From positions 3,667,001 to 3,731,000 of the forward strand of contig NC_084610.1 in the NCBI RefSeq assembly GCF_033807715.1: a DNA stretch of 64,000 nt. Direction: 5' to 3'. The notes beneath the pieces were generated by a model, which worked only from the letters and a program-made list of their open reading frames with translations, made no database searches and was not told the DNA's origin. The first letter of the stretch is position 1, and each line of letters opens with the position of its first letter. The DNA comes from Cololabis saira. Its lineage: Eukaryota > Chordata > Actinopteri > Beloniformes > Belonidae. This document shows, piece after piece, positions 12,601-51,603 of this stretch. A program made the position numbers and the translations under genes.

Positions 12601-15534
12601 TCCAGCCTCTCCGAGCGACAGGTGGAGTCCTGGTTTAAGTCCTGGTTTAAAACATTCAGTCCAGCTGGAGGATTTTCCGTCACGGAGGTTTCTGTCTGTT
12701 TCAGATCATGGAGGACTGCATGGTTTTCACTCTGGCTGGATGCGTCATCACGGCTAACTGTAAGTGACCTGCACATAAAAACGTTCAAGCCCTTTAATCA
12801 GTGTAAAAAGAAATGGGTTTAACTCTGAACAGAATCATGTGTCTGTCATAGAGAGTCTAGAACAGGGATCAGCAACCCGCGGCTCCTTTTAGCGTCGCCC
12901 TAGTGGCTCCTGGAGCTTTTTCAAAAATGTTTGACCCTTTTTTTTCCTTTTTTTTCTTCTTTTTTTCTTATTTTTTCCTTTTTTCTTCTTTTTTCCTTTT
13001 TTTCTTCTTTTTTCCTTTTTTCTTCTTTTTTTTCCTTTTTTTCTTCTTTTTTCCTTTTTTTCTTTTTTCTTCTTTTTTTCCTTTTCTCGAAATTTTGACT
13101 TTTTTCTCGAAATTTTGACTTTTTTCTCGAAATTTTGACTTTTTTCTCGACATTTCGACTTTTTTCTCGACATTTCGACTTTTTTCTCAACATTTCGACT
13201 TTTTTCTCGAAAATTTGACTTTTTTTTCAACATTTCAACTTTTTTCTCAACATTTTGACTTTTTTCACGAATTTTGACTAGTTCCTCAACATTTCAACTT
13301 TTTTCTTGAAATTTGACTAGTTCCTCGACATTTCAACTTTTTTCTCGACATTTTTACTTTTTTCCCGACATTTCGACTTTTTTCTCGACATTTCGACTTT
13401 TTTCTCGAAGTGCATAATGAAAAAAAAAAAACTTCCCCCAGTTATAACTAATATAGAAACATGCAGCATGTGTTGCCTTCATTCTAAGGCTTATACAAGA
13501 CTTTTCATTTTTTGCGGCTCCAGACATATTTGTTTTTTGTGTTTTTGGTTCAATATGGCTCTTTCAACATTTTGGGTTGCCGACTAGAAGAAATAAATAT
13601 CTGTCAAGAGTTGACCAAAATGCTTCTTTCTTTATTTTCTTTTTAACCTTTGAACCCCTAAATGTGATATTCCACATGTGCTCGGGTAGTGTGCATCTGG
13701 GCGCTTCACTTCCTGTCCACCTCAGAGGAAGTCCAGGAGAAGTTGTACCAGGAAGTGGAGGACGTTTTGGGTTCAGATCCAGTTTCTCTGGACAAGATCC
13801 CTCAGCTCAGGTGAGACTGGAAACCTCATATCGATCTGACTTCAGAGAGCCAACATGCCAAGCCCTTCTCTCTTCACAGCTTGCACACACAGTCGGTGTG
13901 TTCGACGCTCCTGATCATATTTCTTTTCTGTCCTTGGGAAGATACTGCCAGCAGGTCCTCAACGAGACGGTGAGGACAGCCAAGCTGACCCCCGTCGCTG
14001 CTCGGCTTCAGGAAGTGGAAGGCAAAGTGGATCAATACGTCATCCCCAAAGAGGTATCAGGCTTCCTGGGGGGTGGGGGGGTCTCAGCCTCAGACGGAGA
14101 CTTGCATCTTCCACCAGCATTGGATGTCACATGAGCATAATTGCATTTAACCCGCCGGCTATGTAAAATACAGATCAATATGGTGTAAAATAGTATTTTT
14201 TCACGTGTTTCTAACATGGTATTGGGGTGAAAATGCTGATTGAATGATTAAATTGTTCTCATATTGTTATATTCTCCCTGCACAATGAAGTTTAAATAAT
14301 TTAGAAGTGAGAAGAGAGCGGTAACGCTGCACGCCGTCCTGTTTCAGACTCTGGTGATCTACGCGCTGGGAGTGGTCCTGCAAGATGCCGACACCTGGAG
14401 CACTCCGTACAGGTGTGACCCACGTCATTCCAGCTTTCATGTGTTGTCCAGCTACGCTCAGAACGACAGCTCATGGAAATCATGTTGATGATTGCAGTTC
14501 ATGATGTTACTTTGGCATCTGTTAGGTTTGATCCCGATCGATTTGAGGATGAAACGGCGACGAAGAGCTTCTGTCTGCTCGGCTTCTCAGGGAATCAGAC
14601 ATGTCCAGAGCTCAGGTAACAAACGCATTTGTCTTTCATCTATTACATTCAAATACAGGACTGTCTCAGAAAATTAGAATATTGTGATAAAGTCCTTTAT
14701 TTTCTGTAATGCAAAAATGTCATACATTCTGGATTCATTACAAATCAACTGAAATATTGCAAGCCTTTTATTATTTTAATATTGCTGATCATGGCTTACA
14801 GCTTAAGAAAACTCAAATATCTTATCTCAAAAAATTAGAATATTCTGGGAATCTTAATCTTAAACTGTAAACCATAATGAGCAATATTAAAATAATAAAA
14901 GGCTTACAATATTTCAGTTGATTTGTAATGAATTCAGAATGTATGACATTTTAGTTTTTTTAATTGCATTACAGAAAATAAAGGACTTTATCACAATATT
15001 CAAATTTTCTGAGACAGTCCAGTATAGTCTTTTAGCAGACGTTTTTATCCAGATCCATCCATGAAGTTCTGTTTACATGGGCTGGGGTCGAGGGGGGAGA
15101 AGCTCAGACCTCCGTCTCCCCATCCACCTCCTTCAGCTCTTTCTTTCAAGACATTAAGAAATCTAATCTAAACAATAAGTGCTACTACTGAGGGATAAGG
15201 TAAGTATTAGTAACAACAAAAAGGACAGATGAAGTAAAGGGAAGCTGTGCAGAAGCAGAGCAGGCGAGGTGGTAGAAGTTGGGGTCTGGGTTTGTTAGGA
15301 GGGATCCGGGAAAACCATAATGGATCCCAGTTATGTGGCGTACATGACTTTCCTGACTTTTTAAACTGTTTCTCTGTCAGATTTGCCTACACCATAGCGA
15401 CGGTGCTGCTCAGCACGCTGGTGCGGCGGCTGAAGCTCCACAAGCTGAAGGGACAAGTGGTAGAGGTCCGATCTGAGCTGGTGTCCACACCCAAGGACGA
15501 AACCTGGATCACCGTCAGCAGCAGAACCAGCTGA
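9660..15534 (+). CDS. cyp20a1: Cytochrome P450 family 20 subfamily A member 1 (13 exons)
   Basis: Coding exons: 9660-9731, 10261-10310, 11252-11418, 11499-11644, 11713-11880, 11975-12053, 12509-12621, 12705-12759, 13690-13810, 13942-14053, 14348-14412, 14526-14615, 15381-15534. Phases agree throughout and sum to 1392 nt (463 codons plus stop); I recall 462 for human CYP20A1. The product starts with one hydrophobic anchor (MLDFAIFAVTFVIILVGAVL) as expected for an ER-membrane P450. It has the K-helix ExxR as ETVR at residues 332-335, and a haem loop LLGFSGNQTCPELR with the probable thiolate ligand Cys409. The loop departs from the textbook FxxGxRxCxG, and the I-helix region (TLAGCVITANL) lacks the usual acid-threonine pair; both are known oddities of this orphan P450, whose substrate is not settled. 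Introns carry hAT and mariner-like elements. An AATAAA at 16127-16132 probably ends the transcript. Confidence 0.95.
9732..10260 (+). other. cyp20a1 intron 1, nothing recognised
   Basis: AT-rich intron with a short imperfect run of aacctctaat-like units near 10190-10250 before the acceptor. No gene or recognisable element was seen. Confidence 0.5.
10624..10956. mobile_element. Tc1/mariner-like fold-back element, cyp20a1 intron 2
   Basis: The ends are TACAGGACTGTCTCAG and CTGAGACAGTCCTGTA, perfect inverted repeats with TA at both outer edges. The whole element is nearly palindromic, with inner arms around caaatcaactgaaatattg. Related copies lie at 14654-15024, 17882-18219 and 28599-28967, with a part copy at 10997-11207. 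Confidence 0.85.
10957..11207. mobile_element. Partial mariner-like copy behind a 38-bp shared flank
   Basis: A segment tagtcttttagcagacg... (10957-10994) is followed directly by the inner half of the same mariner-like family, ending in CTGAGATAGTCCTGTA near 11207. The same 38-bp segment also follows the copy at 14654-15024. The left half is missing. Confidence 0.7.
12863..13583. mobile_element. Degraded hAT-type element with internal minisatellite, cyp20a1 intron 8
   Basis: The left end is CAGGGATCAGCAACCC and the right end is GGGTTGCCGAC, truncated by a few bases. Short ctagaa repeats remain on both sides, suggesting a decayed target duplication. The interior has a long pyrimidine tract (12936-13085), then a minisatellite of about 20 bases per unit, core ctcgacatttcgactttttt, to about 13408. 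A better preserved relative is at 35165-35817. The frames across the tract are low-complexity artefacts. Confidence 0.75.
14654..15024. mobile_element. Tc1/mariner-like fold-back element, cyp20a1 intron 12
   Basis: Same family as 10624-10956: ends TACAGGACTGTCTCAG and CTGAGACAGTCCAGTA, with inner palindromic arms and no reading frame. It is a longer copy retaining the gataaagtcctttatttt inner repeat at both ends. Confidence 0.85.
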
Positions 15535-16140
15535 AACCAACCAGAACCAGCTGGAACCGAGCCCTGCGTGGGGAGGGAGAGGAGTCGACATTTCCCGCCA
15601 CCGCGGAAAACAAGTTTACCATCAGGGAGGATTCACCAGCAAAGTATTACACGATTGTACTTTGGAACGAAACTCTGACACTTTAAAGACTTATTTCCCC
15701 CCAACTTCCACTCAAATTGCAGCTCCTGTGATCTCCAGGTTCCTCTCTGATGGTTCAAAGCATCGCAGGCTTTTATCACCTGTGACTTTGACTTTATATT
15801 TGTTGACTCACATCGGCTCCAGAAAAGAAACTCTTGAGTTCAAAAGTTTTTCTTTTCAGTTTCAGAACGACTGCTTTGAGTCGATTCCCAAAGCAGAGAA
15901 CCACAAAGCATTTGAACATTTCATTGCTTTTTTTAAAGACATGTACATTAAATATGTATAAAAATATGAGTTTGTGTCGCCTCTTTTTCTTTCTTCAGAC
16001 AGTTGAAATGAAATGAAATGAGGTCTGCACATGGATTCAGATGAAAGGGAGACATTTGCAAAATTGTATTGAAGTTTATTTTACATCAGTGTTCTGTTGT
16101 TTTACACTAAAATATTTAAATAATTCAATAAAACTGGGTT
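15535..16140 (+). other. cyp20a1 3' UTR
   Basis: AT-rich sequence after the stop with a clear AATAAA at 16127-16132. No independent coding potential is evident in it. Confidence 0.55.
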
Positions 16141-16359
16141 TAGAAGTCATAAATATTCATAGGGTTTTGTTTCAAACAGCTTTTGTACAATTTAAACTAA
16201 AGATTATAGAGATGAATGTTGTTTGTTTTGTGTATTAAAATTAATCTTAACGGTGATTATTTTCAGAACTGTGCATGCCACCAGATTTTTTTATTAAGAA
16301 ATCACAGAATAGTTCTCAATATGTTTTCAATTACCACTCTTTACCACTTTTTACTTAGT

Positions 16360-16800
16360 CTATTATCAATCAATCAAACTTTATTCATATAGTACTTTTC
16401 ATCCAACTTATGAAACACAGGCTGCTTTGCATATTTAAAACAAGAAACAAACCATTAAAACCAAAAAAAGGTAAACACTCTACCACCAAAACACACCCTG
16501 AAAAGTAACAAAAGTAACAAAAGAACATCTAAAATCAAACTTAAACACAAAAACGCTCAAATATTATTTTTAAGTTTAAAAAATAATTTTAATAAAAAAA
16601 CTTTACATGTAATAGATCATTAGTAAGGCAAGGCAAGGCAAGTTTATTTATATAGCACAATTCAACACAAGGTAATTCAAAGTGCTTTATATCAACATTA
16701 AAAGCGGAGACAGTAAATAACAAAGAAAAGAAAAGAAAAGAGGTAAAATAATGAAAAAAATAATAAAAAGTAAGGGCAGTAGAGTACAGCAGGTAAGTAT
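16360..16800. repeat. LINE 3'-tail fragments between cyp20a1 and abi2
   Basis: Two fish LINE tail signatures occur here: tcaatcaaactttattcata near 16370 and aaggcaagtttatttatata near 16633, each continuing into the familiar 'tatagcac...caaagtgctttat' type sequence. They are short, with no reverse transcriptase frame. Confidence 0.6.
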
Positions 16801-16869
16801 TTAAGTATATTTACCAAAAAGTATTTAAATGATCCATTTGATTGTAGCTCTGACTAAAAGTAGGAAATA

Positions 16870-17245
16870 AGAAAATGCAGGGCTTTATGTTATCTCCCCT
16901 GCAACTGAAGGCTGTCCAACCCATCTATATTTTACAAAAAAAAAAAGCAATTAGGATTGTAAACTTGCTGACTATCTTGCATCAACAAACCCACTTTTCA
17001 TTCAAAACTGTACACTTAAATTGCAAGATATAGTTAATCTGAACACCACTGTAATAATATATATAATATAATATAAGGCTTATAATAATTTACTTCCGGG
17101 CTGCATGCAGGAACTGTTCAAGCCAAGAGAGAGCAAACATGACCTCAGGGGAACAGCAATGTTTAACACAACAGCAATAAGAACAAATACAAAGGGCAGA
17201 TGTTTATCTGTTTTAGGAGTAAAACTGTGGAACTCATTAAGATAA
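16870..17245 (+). pseudogene. Non-LTR retrotransposon reverse-transcriptase C-terminal remnant
   Basis: Translation gives segments LQKKAIRIVNLLT, NNLLPGCMQELFKPRE and GVKLWNSL, the typical C-terminal part of jockey/CR1/L2-like reverse transcriptases common in fish. It is broken by stops and cut at about 17240 by a taaga-repeat insertion. This is a dead copy. Confidence 0.7.
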
Positions 17246-17320
17246 GATAAGATAAGATAAGATAAACCTTTAATAGTCCCACAGAGGGGAAATTTGCAGT
17301 TTACAGCAGCAAAGGGGATA
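17240..17320. repeat. LINE tail with (TAAGA)n
   Basis: A short run of taaga units is followed by acctttaatagtcccacaga, a common fish LINE 3'-end signature. It interrupts the reverse-transcriptase remnant just upstream. Confidence 0.55.
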
Positions 17321-17504
17321 GACAACGACCTTAAATTAGCAAACTCAATAAAAGCATAAGATATTATTTAAAGCAAAGGTAATGGACACATATATAGGAG
17401 CACAATAAGGAAACAAAGAATGTACACATGCATGAGATGAAATGGCAACCTAAATTGGTTTTGTCAGTTTCTTTAGCATCTTTTCACTTTCTGTTTTCAG
17501 AGCT

Positions 17505-17765
17505 ATCATTATTATTATTATTATCATTATTATTACTATTGTTACAGTTATTACAGCTATTATTATTATTATTATTATTTTGTATAACCTCATGATACTT
17601 AATTTGTTCTTTTTGTATATTCTATTATGTTAAAAGGTGGGCAAGATAAGCTTTATGCTTCAAGCCCAGACCTTTTCGGTCAAAATAATCACAATGTTGA
17701 CCAGGGAAAAACCTGTGTTATCTTGTTTGTTGATTTTTATGCTTGTGATTGGCCGAAATAAATAT

Positions 17766-17808
<43 letters not shown>

Positions 17809-17810
17809 CT
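17505..17810. repeat. ATT microsatellites, LINE 3' end and (ACTA)n tail
   Basis: ATT-type microsatellite at 17508-17580, then a LINE-like 3' UTR with aaataaat and a terminal tandem (aact)n run at 17770-17806, the sort of short-repeat tail left by target-primed reverse transcription. It may be the 3' end of the retrotransposon at 16870-17245. Confidence 0.5.
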
Positions 17811-17881
17811 ATCTGTAGACTCTTGGGCACTAATACATCTGCAAAATACGCTTTTTAAAGAATTTAAAGTACACAGAGATG

Positions 17882-18219
17882 TACAGGACTGTCTCAGAAA
17901 ATTAGAATATTGTGATAAAGTTATCTATTTTCTGTAATGCAATTAAAAAAACATTCTGGATTCTTTACAAATCAACTGAAATATAGCAAGCTTTTTATTA
18001 TTTTAATATTTCTGATTATGGCTTACAGTTTAAGATTAAGATACCCAGAATATTCTAATTTTTTGAGATAGGATATTTGAGTTTTCTTAAGCTGTAAACC
18101 ATGATCAGCAATATTAAAATAATAAAAGGCTTGCAATATTTCAGTTGATTTGTAATTAATCCAGAATGTATGACATTACAGAAAATCACAATATTCTAAT
18201 TTTCTGAGACAGTCCTGTA
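17882..18219. mobile_element. Tc1/mariner-like fold-back element upstream of abi2
   Basis: Same family as 10624-10956, with TACAGGACTGTCTCAG and CTGAGACAGTCCTGTA ends. It ends only about 200 bases before the abi2 start codon, directly abutting the GC-rich promoter. Confidence 0.85.
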
Positions 18220-45731
<27,512 letters not shown>

Positions 45732-47840
45732 ACAACCCTCCGCCCTCCTCTGAGCGGGAGAAGGGAAGGGGGAGGGAGGGGACCCAAGGGTTAAAGTTGT
45801 CAAACTTTGATCAGACGGAGCATGACCACCTCCGGGCACAGAGGGAGAAGAGATGGAGGGAAGCAGTTTCAAAGGACATGACAAACTGATGTCACTCTCT
45901 TGACATTGTCATCGCCATTGTAAAACAACCACTACTCTAAATATAGCCTTCCCTGTAATATTTCTTTCTTTATTCCACCGAGGAGGAGTGGTTGGTGATG
46001 GATTTGTTATTTTTTTTGAGAGTTTTGTGTTACAGTATGAAGCCACTACATTGATTTCTAGCTTTTATTTTTGTATTTTTCTTTTGTTGTGTTTTACCAT
46101 TTTGCCCTTACTTTTGAACGATATTTATTTGTAGTGGGAGATAAAATGGTGAGCAGGTCGCTGCTGAGAAGGGTTCACCCACCAGTCACACGTGGAAACC
46201 TCAGAGAAAGGGCTGGAGGAAAATGCCTTCAACACTCCAGAGACGACGGTATCCTCGGCGGAGATTTGCAGCCGGTACCTCGGCGGGAACGGTGCCAAAG
46301 CTGAGCAACATAAGCACATCCAATGTCTTAACGCGACACACCCAGCCCAAGTGGGTCAAGCCAGACATCTGTGAGCAAACAGTGCTTCAAAGTTAGTTTT
46401 TTGCTTATATCGTGCAACGTTTATTTGATCAAGTGTTGAGGCTTTGCGCGGTCAGGCTGACTCGGACGGGTTTAGACGCCGCATCGCTTCACTTTGCAGG
46501 TTGTCTCGTATTTTTCAGGCGAAGGAATCGTCATCCAGCCCTCACGTCAGCGAGCGCGGACGCTCGTCTGCAGGGACGACGTCCGTTTAGAAGTGCAGCT
46601 CCTGTCTTTACGGCGTATTGGCTTCAGCGATGGAGGGTAGTCGGACTTCTTCCTGTAATTTATACCACGAGTTGAGTTTTTGCTTGCGGCAGCGGCAGAC
46701 TGCATGTTTCAACGAGGAAAAAAACACAAACAAAAAAAACACTTTTCTTTGCTGCTTTAATGATGATTATCGTCTTAATATTTTAGGATATGGTGTGGTT
46801 TGGTTTTGGTATTCACCCGCGACACGGACGGCGACGCGTTTCGCTCATTTCTACGACGCCTGTGCCATATTGAGGAGCGTGTCGCTGTTCACAAGTCGTC
46901 ACTTCATTTGCAATAACTCGGCCGGAGTGGGAGTGGACGCTCGTTTTTCAGTTTTCTCATTTTAGTTTTGAATCAAAAGCACATACATTTCTATTTAAAA
47001 CGGTGTAGAAAAGGTAAATAATATAGATTGTGAGATGTATTATATCATCACAATGGGACTTGTAGGATATGAAAAGAAGCCAGCTGTTGTGTTGAAATGG
47101 TTTGAAACATCACAAGCCTCTGATACTACTTTAAAAACATAAAAAATAAGCGACGTTCGTCCTCTGTATAGTTTAATAGGCTTGACCGTAAGGTGTTTGC
47201 CAGGGCTCAGTGCTTTTTCTTATGTCAGATTCTTTATTTTCTACTAAAAAAAAACAAAAAACAAAGTGGATCTGTCTGTGAGTCTTGCATGCCATTGTTC
47301 TTATCTGTACTGGTGTCCCCAAAAGAGGAAGAAAAACCCCCACATGGAAAGATCACCCAGTTTGTAAAGAGACGAGCACCCCGCAGCTCTGACCAGGTAC
47401 CACCAGCCTCATCCAAAGAGACTGTACACCCACGTCCCGGGAGTCGCCCTGGGACCTGGGGGAGGACGTGGGGAGGACGTGGGGAGGACGTAGGGAGGGA
47501 GGGACACGGCCAGCCCCCCCGCCCCCACAGTAGCCGTCATTAGTGGAATATCGTGTGTGTGTGCGTGTGTGTGTAAGCTGCTCGTGAATCCTGCGGAGAC
47601 GGAGATTAGATGCAAAAACTCTACTCGTAAAAACACTGCTGGGAAGACACTAAAAAATATAAATGAAACGTGGTGTTGGGTCTGCAGGATTCACAGCCTC
47701 CTGGAGTCACTGACGTCCCTCCGGATGTCCAGTTTAACGGTCCATAACGCCATTGTGTTGCACAGTTAAAGTTGAATTGCAGAAGTATCATATTTGTAAA
47801 ATCATGAGAACAAAGACAATAAAATTATTAAGATTTCTTG
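45732..47840 (+). other. abi2 3' UTR
   Basis: No convincing gene lies between the abi2 stop and an AATAAA at 47818-47823. The length of about 2.1 kb is plausible for a vertebrate abi2 3' UTR, and short T- and GT-rich runs are present. The transcript end is inferred from the hexamer only. Confidence 0.5.
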
Positions 47841-49329
47841 GTGTAGAATTGCGTTTTTCTTTTCTTTTTTTACAGGGGGGGGGACTTAGTGATAGACCTG
47901 TTTGTTCAGTAAGTTCTGTGTCGATGGAAATGGCAGCGAAATCCATAAGAGATTTTTTTGTATAAGTATAAGTTGTTTAGTATAAGTAGAAATGCATTGG
48001 TTACCTGCGCAGTAGTTGTTTTTTTTTATAAAGTTTTATTCATTTATTAAAATCTAGATGACAGCAAGGGAGAAGTAATGGATTCCTAACGTGGTAAAAC
48101 CCTCAAATATGGTGCACATTTAAAATCATGAGCAAAGTTTTATTGTCCGTGAACCTGTTGAGAAGGTTGAAGCAACTTTGGTGTTTGGAACATGTTTATT
48201 ATGCGCTTTAAAAAGATCTTTCTGGTGTCATTGAATACTCATTTGCTTCACATACACATTTTTTTTTTTTGTACCTGAACTACAGAAGCAACTACTTATC
48301 ATAATGATTGAGTCAGCCATGATGGATTACCACTTTATTCTCTGCTCTTCGACCCCGACTCTCCCGTCACCCGCAGCAGGACAAATCTGACCCGAACCAA
48401 ATTTAACCCGAAGAACACAATAAAACGTCACTCTCATTTGTTTTATCTTTTCAGTATAAGCAACAACAACACAACGCTGTTAATTCTGAAACATCTCTAG
48501 ACAGAGTCCATCAAAGGTCAAGTTTGACTGAACAATTTGCAGGTGAAGTGCTGACGCACCAATGCGTTCATAAAAACAGTTCTGCTTCGCGCATGGCGAC
48601 GCGGTTGATTTGCAGCGAGAACATGCTGTATAGCAGCCAAATTATCAAATAAATGATATTCATGATGATCGTTTTATTTGTGCGTAATGCATAAAGCATA
48701 TACAGGATCACACTTATTCCACGTTATTCCTTATTTTTATTTTTTTTCCCATTGCTGTCACCAATGAATGCTAAACAATATAAATCTAAAGTATAAAATA
48801 GATCAAAATTTGTGCGGGGTGCATTGTTTTAATATCTCATTGCTTGGTGTGATATTGATTTGCCTGACGCGGCTGGATCTGTGAGTCTTTGTTCACTAAG
48901 ATGGTTGTAAAGACTGGGTCAGCAGCATCTTTCATTTCCTTCTTAATGAAAGAGATTCTTAAGCTAAGAGCAACTCTGGGAAACGCGATTTTCTTTCACA
49001 GGCTCCTTAAGAAGGTTTGAAAGAAGTCTTTCGCTGTTAAGAACTACTTAACTGATCTGGGAAACCGGGCCAGTGATCGGTGATCGATTTGCCTGGCATC
49101 GATTGATTTGGTTTCAGAACCGGACAGCTCCTCCAAAGAGCTTCTAAAGAGCGAAACTAAAGAACGGTGTTAAGAAGTCATCTGGGAAACACCCGTATCT
49201 TAGGGTACCTTCTTAGTTGAAACCTTCTTTGAACCTCTCTTAAATCCTTAAGAGAGGTTGGATCTGGGAAACCCGGCCTACATCTGTTTATATAGTCATC
49301 CCTGTAGTGCACCAGTTAGCCATTGTGTC
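47841..49329. other. Intergenic DNA after abi2 with a Harbinger-like remnant
   Basis: The part from about 48900 to 49280 has repeated ctgggaaac.cggcc and ttaagaag units (near 49060, 49185 and 49262-49278), typical of a degraded PIF/Harbinger-type element. Boundaries could not be fixed. Nothing was recognised in 47841-48900. Confidence 0.4.
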
Positions 49330-49668
49330 TCTCCTTTCTCTGTTCTTCATTCTCTCTGTCTGTTCTCTCTTTTCCTGCTCTGCCCAGTCTGGCTTTCGGC
49401 AGGAGGGTCCCCCCTTATGATCCAGGCTCTGGTCCAGGTTTCTACCCCCCTCATGATCCAGGTCCTGGTCCAGGTTTCTTCCTCCTAAAGGGGAGTTTTT
49501 CTTGCCACTGTTTGGCTTAAGGCTTTTCTCCCACTAGGGGAGTTTTTACCTGCCATTGTTTATGTAGTAATTACTCGGGGGTTTATGTTTTGGGTCTCTG
49601 GAGGTGCCTAGAGACAACTTTTGTTGTATTAGATGCTATATAAATAAAATTGAATTGAATTGAATACT
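49330..49668 (+). repeat. LINE 3' UTR fragment
   Basis: Contains ggggagtttttcttgccact, tctagag-type tctctggaggtgcctagaga and the terminal tatataaataaaattgaatt with a gaatt-repeat tail. This is a very common fish LINE 3' end. It abuts the duplicated IgSF 3' UTR. Confidence 0.7.
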
Positions 49669-49718
49669 TTATCTGAAGTTATGAAGGATTGTATCTGCAG
49701 TGTAAACTTTTCTCACAT

Positions 49719-50270
49719 GTTCCTGCTGCTTAACAGCTGTTTGATTTCATGGCTCTTCTATTTATTGTGGAGATGTTACATTTGGGGTTCAGTCGAGATT
49801 TTAAACTTTTGTATTGAAAACCTTTAAAACGTGTTATTATTCAGCTTTCATGTCTGTCTGACTTCAGTGCTCTTACTTTACCTCTGAAGTTTGGGGCACA
49901 AAGCTGCATAACCAACGTCAAAAGAGATGCAGAGGAGGGAGGGAAGTCAGCTGACTGGCTGCATCTCCAAAATCCAGCTGCAGAGATGTGGTTCAAAAGA
50001 GAGCTGTTCTCCTGCATCTTTGTGGGGATTTTTAAAAGGATTGTTTGTGGGTCTAGTGCTGTTTGTTAGAAAGTAACTTGATAGGAAACTTACACACACA
50101 CACACACACACCGGCCAGGACTAGAACCTGGACTAGCTGCCAGAGGCCATAAGCCAGATCATCACAGAGAGCAGCTATCCACCTGTACGCCAAGAGTGAC
50201 GAGACATCAGCTCACTAATCCACCTCACTGGGATATAAAGCAGAGATATCGCAATGTCATTGGAGTTGGA
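49719..50270 (+). pseudogene. Orphan duplicate of the IgSF gene's 3' UTR
   Basis: The stretch starting tgttcctgctgcttaacagc matches 60278-60459 nearly base for base. A second block starting about 50118 (ggactagaacctggact...) matches 61221-61378. The 220 bases between the blocks, ending in a CA repeat at 50091-50110, have no match at the other locus. There is no coding exon beside it, so it looks like the relic of a lost paralogue. Confidence 0.75.
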
Positions 50271-50884
50271 TAAATGCACTTTAATGGTGTCTGAGAGGGG
50301 AAAATGATCACATCTGAGGGGGCTGAGCTGCAAGAGGGAAACATATAAGGGATACTAAAAGGTCACCTTTTTTTAGTCTGTAAATAAAAACTGCAGTTTG
50401 GTGTCAAATGTGTGTATAAACAATATTGAGATAAAAACTTAAGCACAACCAAAAACATTCCTGCAAATTGAAAGTAAATGCTGGCTTCACCTTTCTGTGA
50501 AACATCAGCCTGTTTGAGTCCTTTCAAGATCAACTTGTGGACACATTTTCAGAGCTTCCACTCTGGTTTCAGGACGTTTTTACCCCCAATAAAACCCTGT
50601 TTTCACAAATTGCTGAAAATAAAGACTCTGGTTTGGTTTTCTGTCATTCAGGTTATTGCAACTGATTTATTTATTTGTAAATGTCTGTCCTTACACAACT
50701 AAAGTATGTTTAATCTCTTATTCATATCTAAGGTGATCACAAGTGTATTACAAATGAATAACATGTTTTTAACATAACATGGTGGTTTAACGAATAAGAA
50801 TCGAGGCGAAGAGAAAACCTTTATTTTGTTTGCGGAAGTGTTTCAGGGTGGGTTTTGATGTATAAGCTATTATATATATAGCCT

Positions 50885-51603
50885 CAGTACTCGAGTTGTA
50901 AAAAAAAAATCAGGGGGGATGGTGGATTTTATCATATGGGGACAGATAATTTGTGCCGATTACAAATAATATAATATATTACAAATAATAGCAGTGACCA
51001 AAACAGCTGCAGAAATACTGCAGGAATGACATAGCAGCAGTTAAATGCAGCCTTCTGTAAGCTTTAAATATCCACTGGGCTTACATCAAATACATCAAAA
51101 CACAACAATAAAAAACACTTTTCTGAACTTATCAATATGACTCTGTCCTTCACAGGATAAGTAACATGGATCACTGCAAAAACTCACAAGAATATTTGTC
51201 TTATTTCTAGTTAAAATGTCTCATTTTAGTAAAAAAATCTCTTTACACTTAAAACAAGACTCGTTACTGGAAAAAACAACAATTTTCACCTGTTTCAAGT
51301 AGATTTTCACTTGAAATAAGTAGAAAAATCTGCCAGTGGAACAAGATTTTTTGCTTGTAATAAGAAGATAAATCTTGTCCCACTGGCAGATTTTTCTACT
51401 TATTTCAAGTGAAAATGTACTTGAAACAGGTGAAAATTGTCAAATAAGTTATTTTTCTGGTAATGACTCTAAATGTTGAAATAGCACATTCATTGATGAA
51501 ATGACATAAGGGATGGAAAGGGGGGATGATTTTGACCGTTTTTATTTCAGGGAGGATGCCATCCCCCCTCATCCCCCCTCATCCCCCCTCAACTCCAGTA
51601 CTG
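50885..51603. mobile_element. hAT-type element with internal palindrome, relative of 8664-9450
   Basis: The ends CAGTACTCGAGTTG and CAACTCCAGTACTG are near-perfect inverted repeats. The interior matches 8664-9450 over most of its length. Three catcccccct units near 51570-51590 mark a small tandem expansion. I see no identical 8-bp flanks (tatagcct against ttatgtta), so the duplication has decayed or the locus was rearranged. Confidence 0.8.

Noticed and set aside
12889..13233. Overlapping lysine- or phenylalanine-rich frames, and similar ones at 35147-35461
   Set aside because: Low-complexity pyrimidine tract and minisatellite within hAT elements, with no conserved domain and open in several frames.
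13085..13410. Regularly spaced repeats resembling a CRISPR array
   Set aside because: Units of about 20 bases are contiguous with no unique spacers, and lie within a eukaryotic transposon.
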